A DNA stretch of 64,000 nucleotides from G965216905 sp965216905 (lineage in GTDB: Bacteria; Actinomycetota; Acidimicrobiia; Spongiisociales; ZC4RG35), in assembly GCA_965216905.1 (NCBI GenBank), contig OZ244213.1, forward strand, positions 1,302,001-1,366,000, read 5' to 3'. A program made the translations under genes and the position numbers. Below are positions 63,833 through 64,000 of this stretch, one piece after another (within the stretch, counting starts at the first letter, position 1; each line of letters begins with the position of its first letter). The notes under the pieces were generated by a model. The model was given only the letters and a program-made list of their open reading frames with translations, was not told the DNA's origin and did no database searches.

Positions 63833-63863
63833 GGTAGCACATCGGTTCGGTGGCTTCCGAAGC

Positions 63864-63999
63864 GAACTCGGCAACCGGCCACAGGCCAGCGGCGTGACCC
63901 TTGCCGGACACGCCGTGGACCAGGAAGGGGCCGATCGCGAGAGTTTGCGAAGGGAACTCGGTCAACTGGCCGCACGTCGGCGGCGTGGTCCTTGCTGGG
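63864..63999. repeat. Direct repeat running off the window end
   Basis: A segment of about 45 bp at 63864-63907 recurs at 63953-63999, an 89-bp step. Shared blocks include GAACTCGG, then a CAAC-GGCC core, then GCGGCGTG and CCTTGC. By eye about three quarters of positions match. The second copy reaches the window edge, so more may follow. No convincing gene covers it; it lies upstream of the antitoxin. Confidence 0.55.
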
Positions 64000-64000
64000 C

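Overview
This 64 kb window is high-GC chromosomal DNA from an actinobacterium and it contains the chromosomal replication origin. The evidence is the conserved actinobacterial origin order: pcnA/cca, pseudokinase (MviN tail), sigM, anti-sigma, trxB, trxA, cwlM, parB, parA, rsmG, jag, yidC, yidD, rnpA, rpmH, dnaA, dnaN, recF, DUF721 (dciA-like), gyrB, gyrA, DUF3566. GTG and TTG starts are frequent, and four-base ATGA/GTGA overlaps join most neighbouring genes. The departures from the mycobacterial version (no MurJ domain, standalone REC/Hpt phosphorelay, SAH riboswitch) suggest a deep-branching, non-mycobacterial actinobacterium. Acidimicrobiia is my guess, not something the sequence proves.

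Layout. 1-1.75 kb: accessory DNA with a MazF-like toxin remnant, a frameshifted lipoprotein gene, and a degenerate copy of the 3' end of orn. The degenerate copy and the real orn end form direct repeats flanking the lipoprotein gene. 1.75-18.6 kb (nearly all minus strand): arginine biosynthesis in two blocks, argR-argG-argH (then orn) and argC-argJ-argB-argD. Each block starts at a palindromic ArgR-type operator. Between them lie about 9 kb of unrelated genes: a membrane-anchored Asp-box protein, a PEP-synthase-like dikinase, a HupE/UreJ protein, a DUF6512 membrane protein and two tandem PlsY-like proteins, plus a divergent S9 peptidase. argF is not in the window. 18.5-24.7 kb: CCA-adding enzyme, dienelactone hydrolase, a PilT-like ATPase with altered nucleotide-binding motifs, an HDAC-like deacetylase, a GNAT and a DegV protein.

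24.7-45.7 kb is the origin region. To its left, a pseudokinase, sigM, anti-sigma, thioredoxin system and CwlM run rightward, while parB to rpmH run leftward away from the origin. dnaA, dnaN, recF, DUF721, gyrB and gyrA run rightward. DnaA boxes flank dnaA, with the densest cluster between dnaA and dnaN (probable oriC), and a parS site lies at the start of rsmG. 46-48 kb: ahcY under an SAH riboswitch and followed by a strong hairpin. 48-54 kb: an Hpt protein, a SPOR-like lipoprotein, a three-gene phosphorelay (REC-PAS-PAS-kinase, single REC, CHASE kinase) and a VOC protein. 54-58 kb: an HrpA-type helicase. 58-62.4 kb: a MacAB-like export operon with a lipoprotein. 62.5-64 kb: a DHFR/RibD-like reductase, a VapBC-type toxin-antitoxin pair and a direct repeat running off the window end.

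No rRNA, tRNA, CRISPR array, transposase or prophage gene was recognised. All calls come from reading the sequence and family knowledge; no database search was run.
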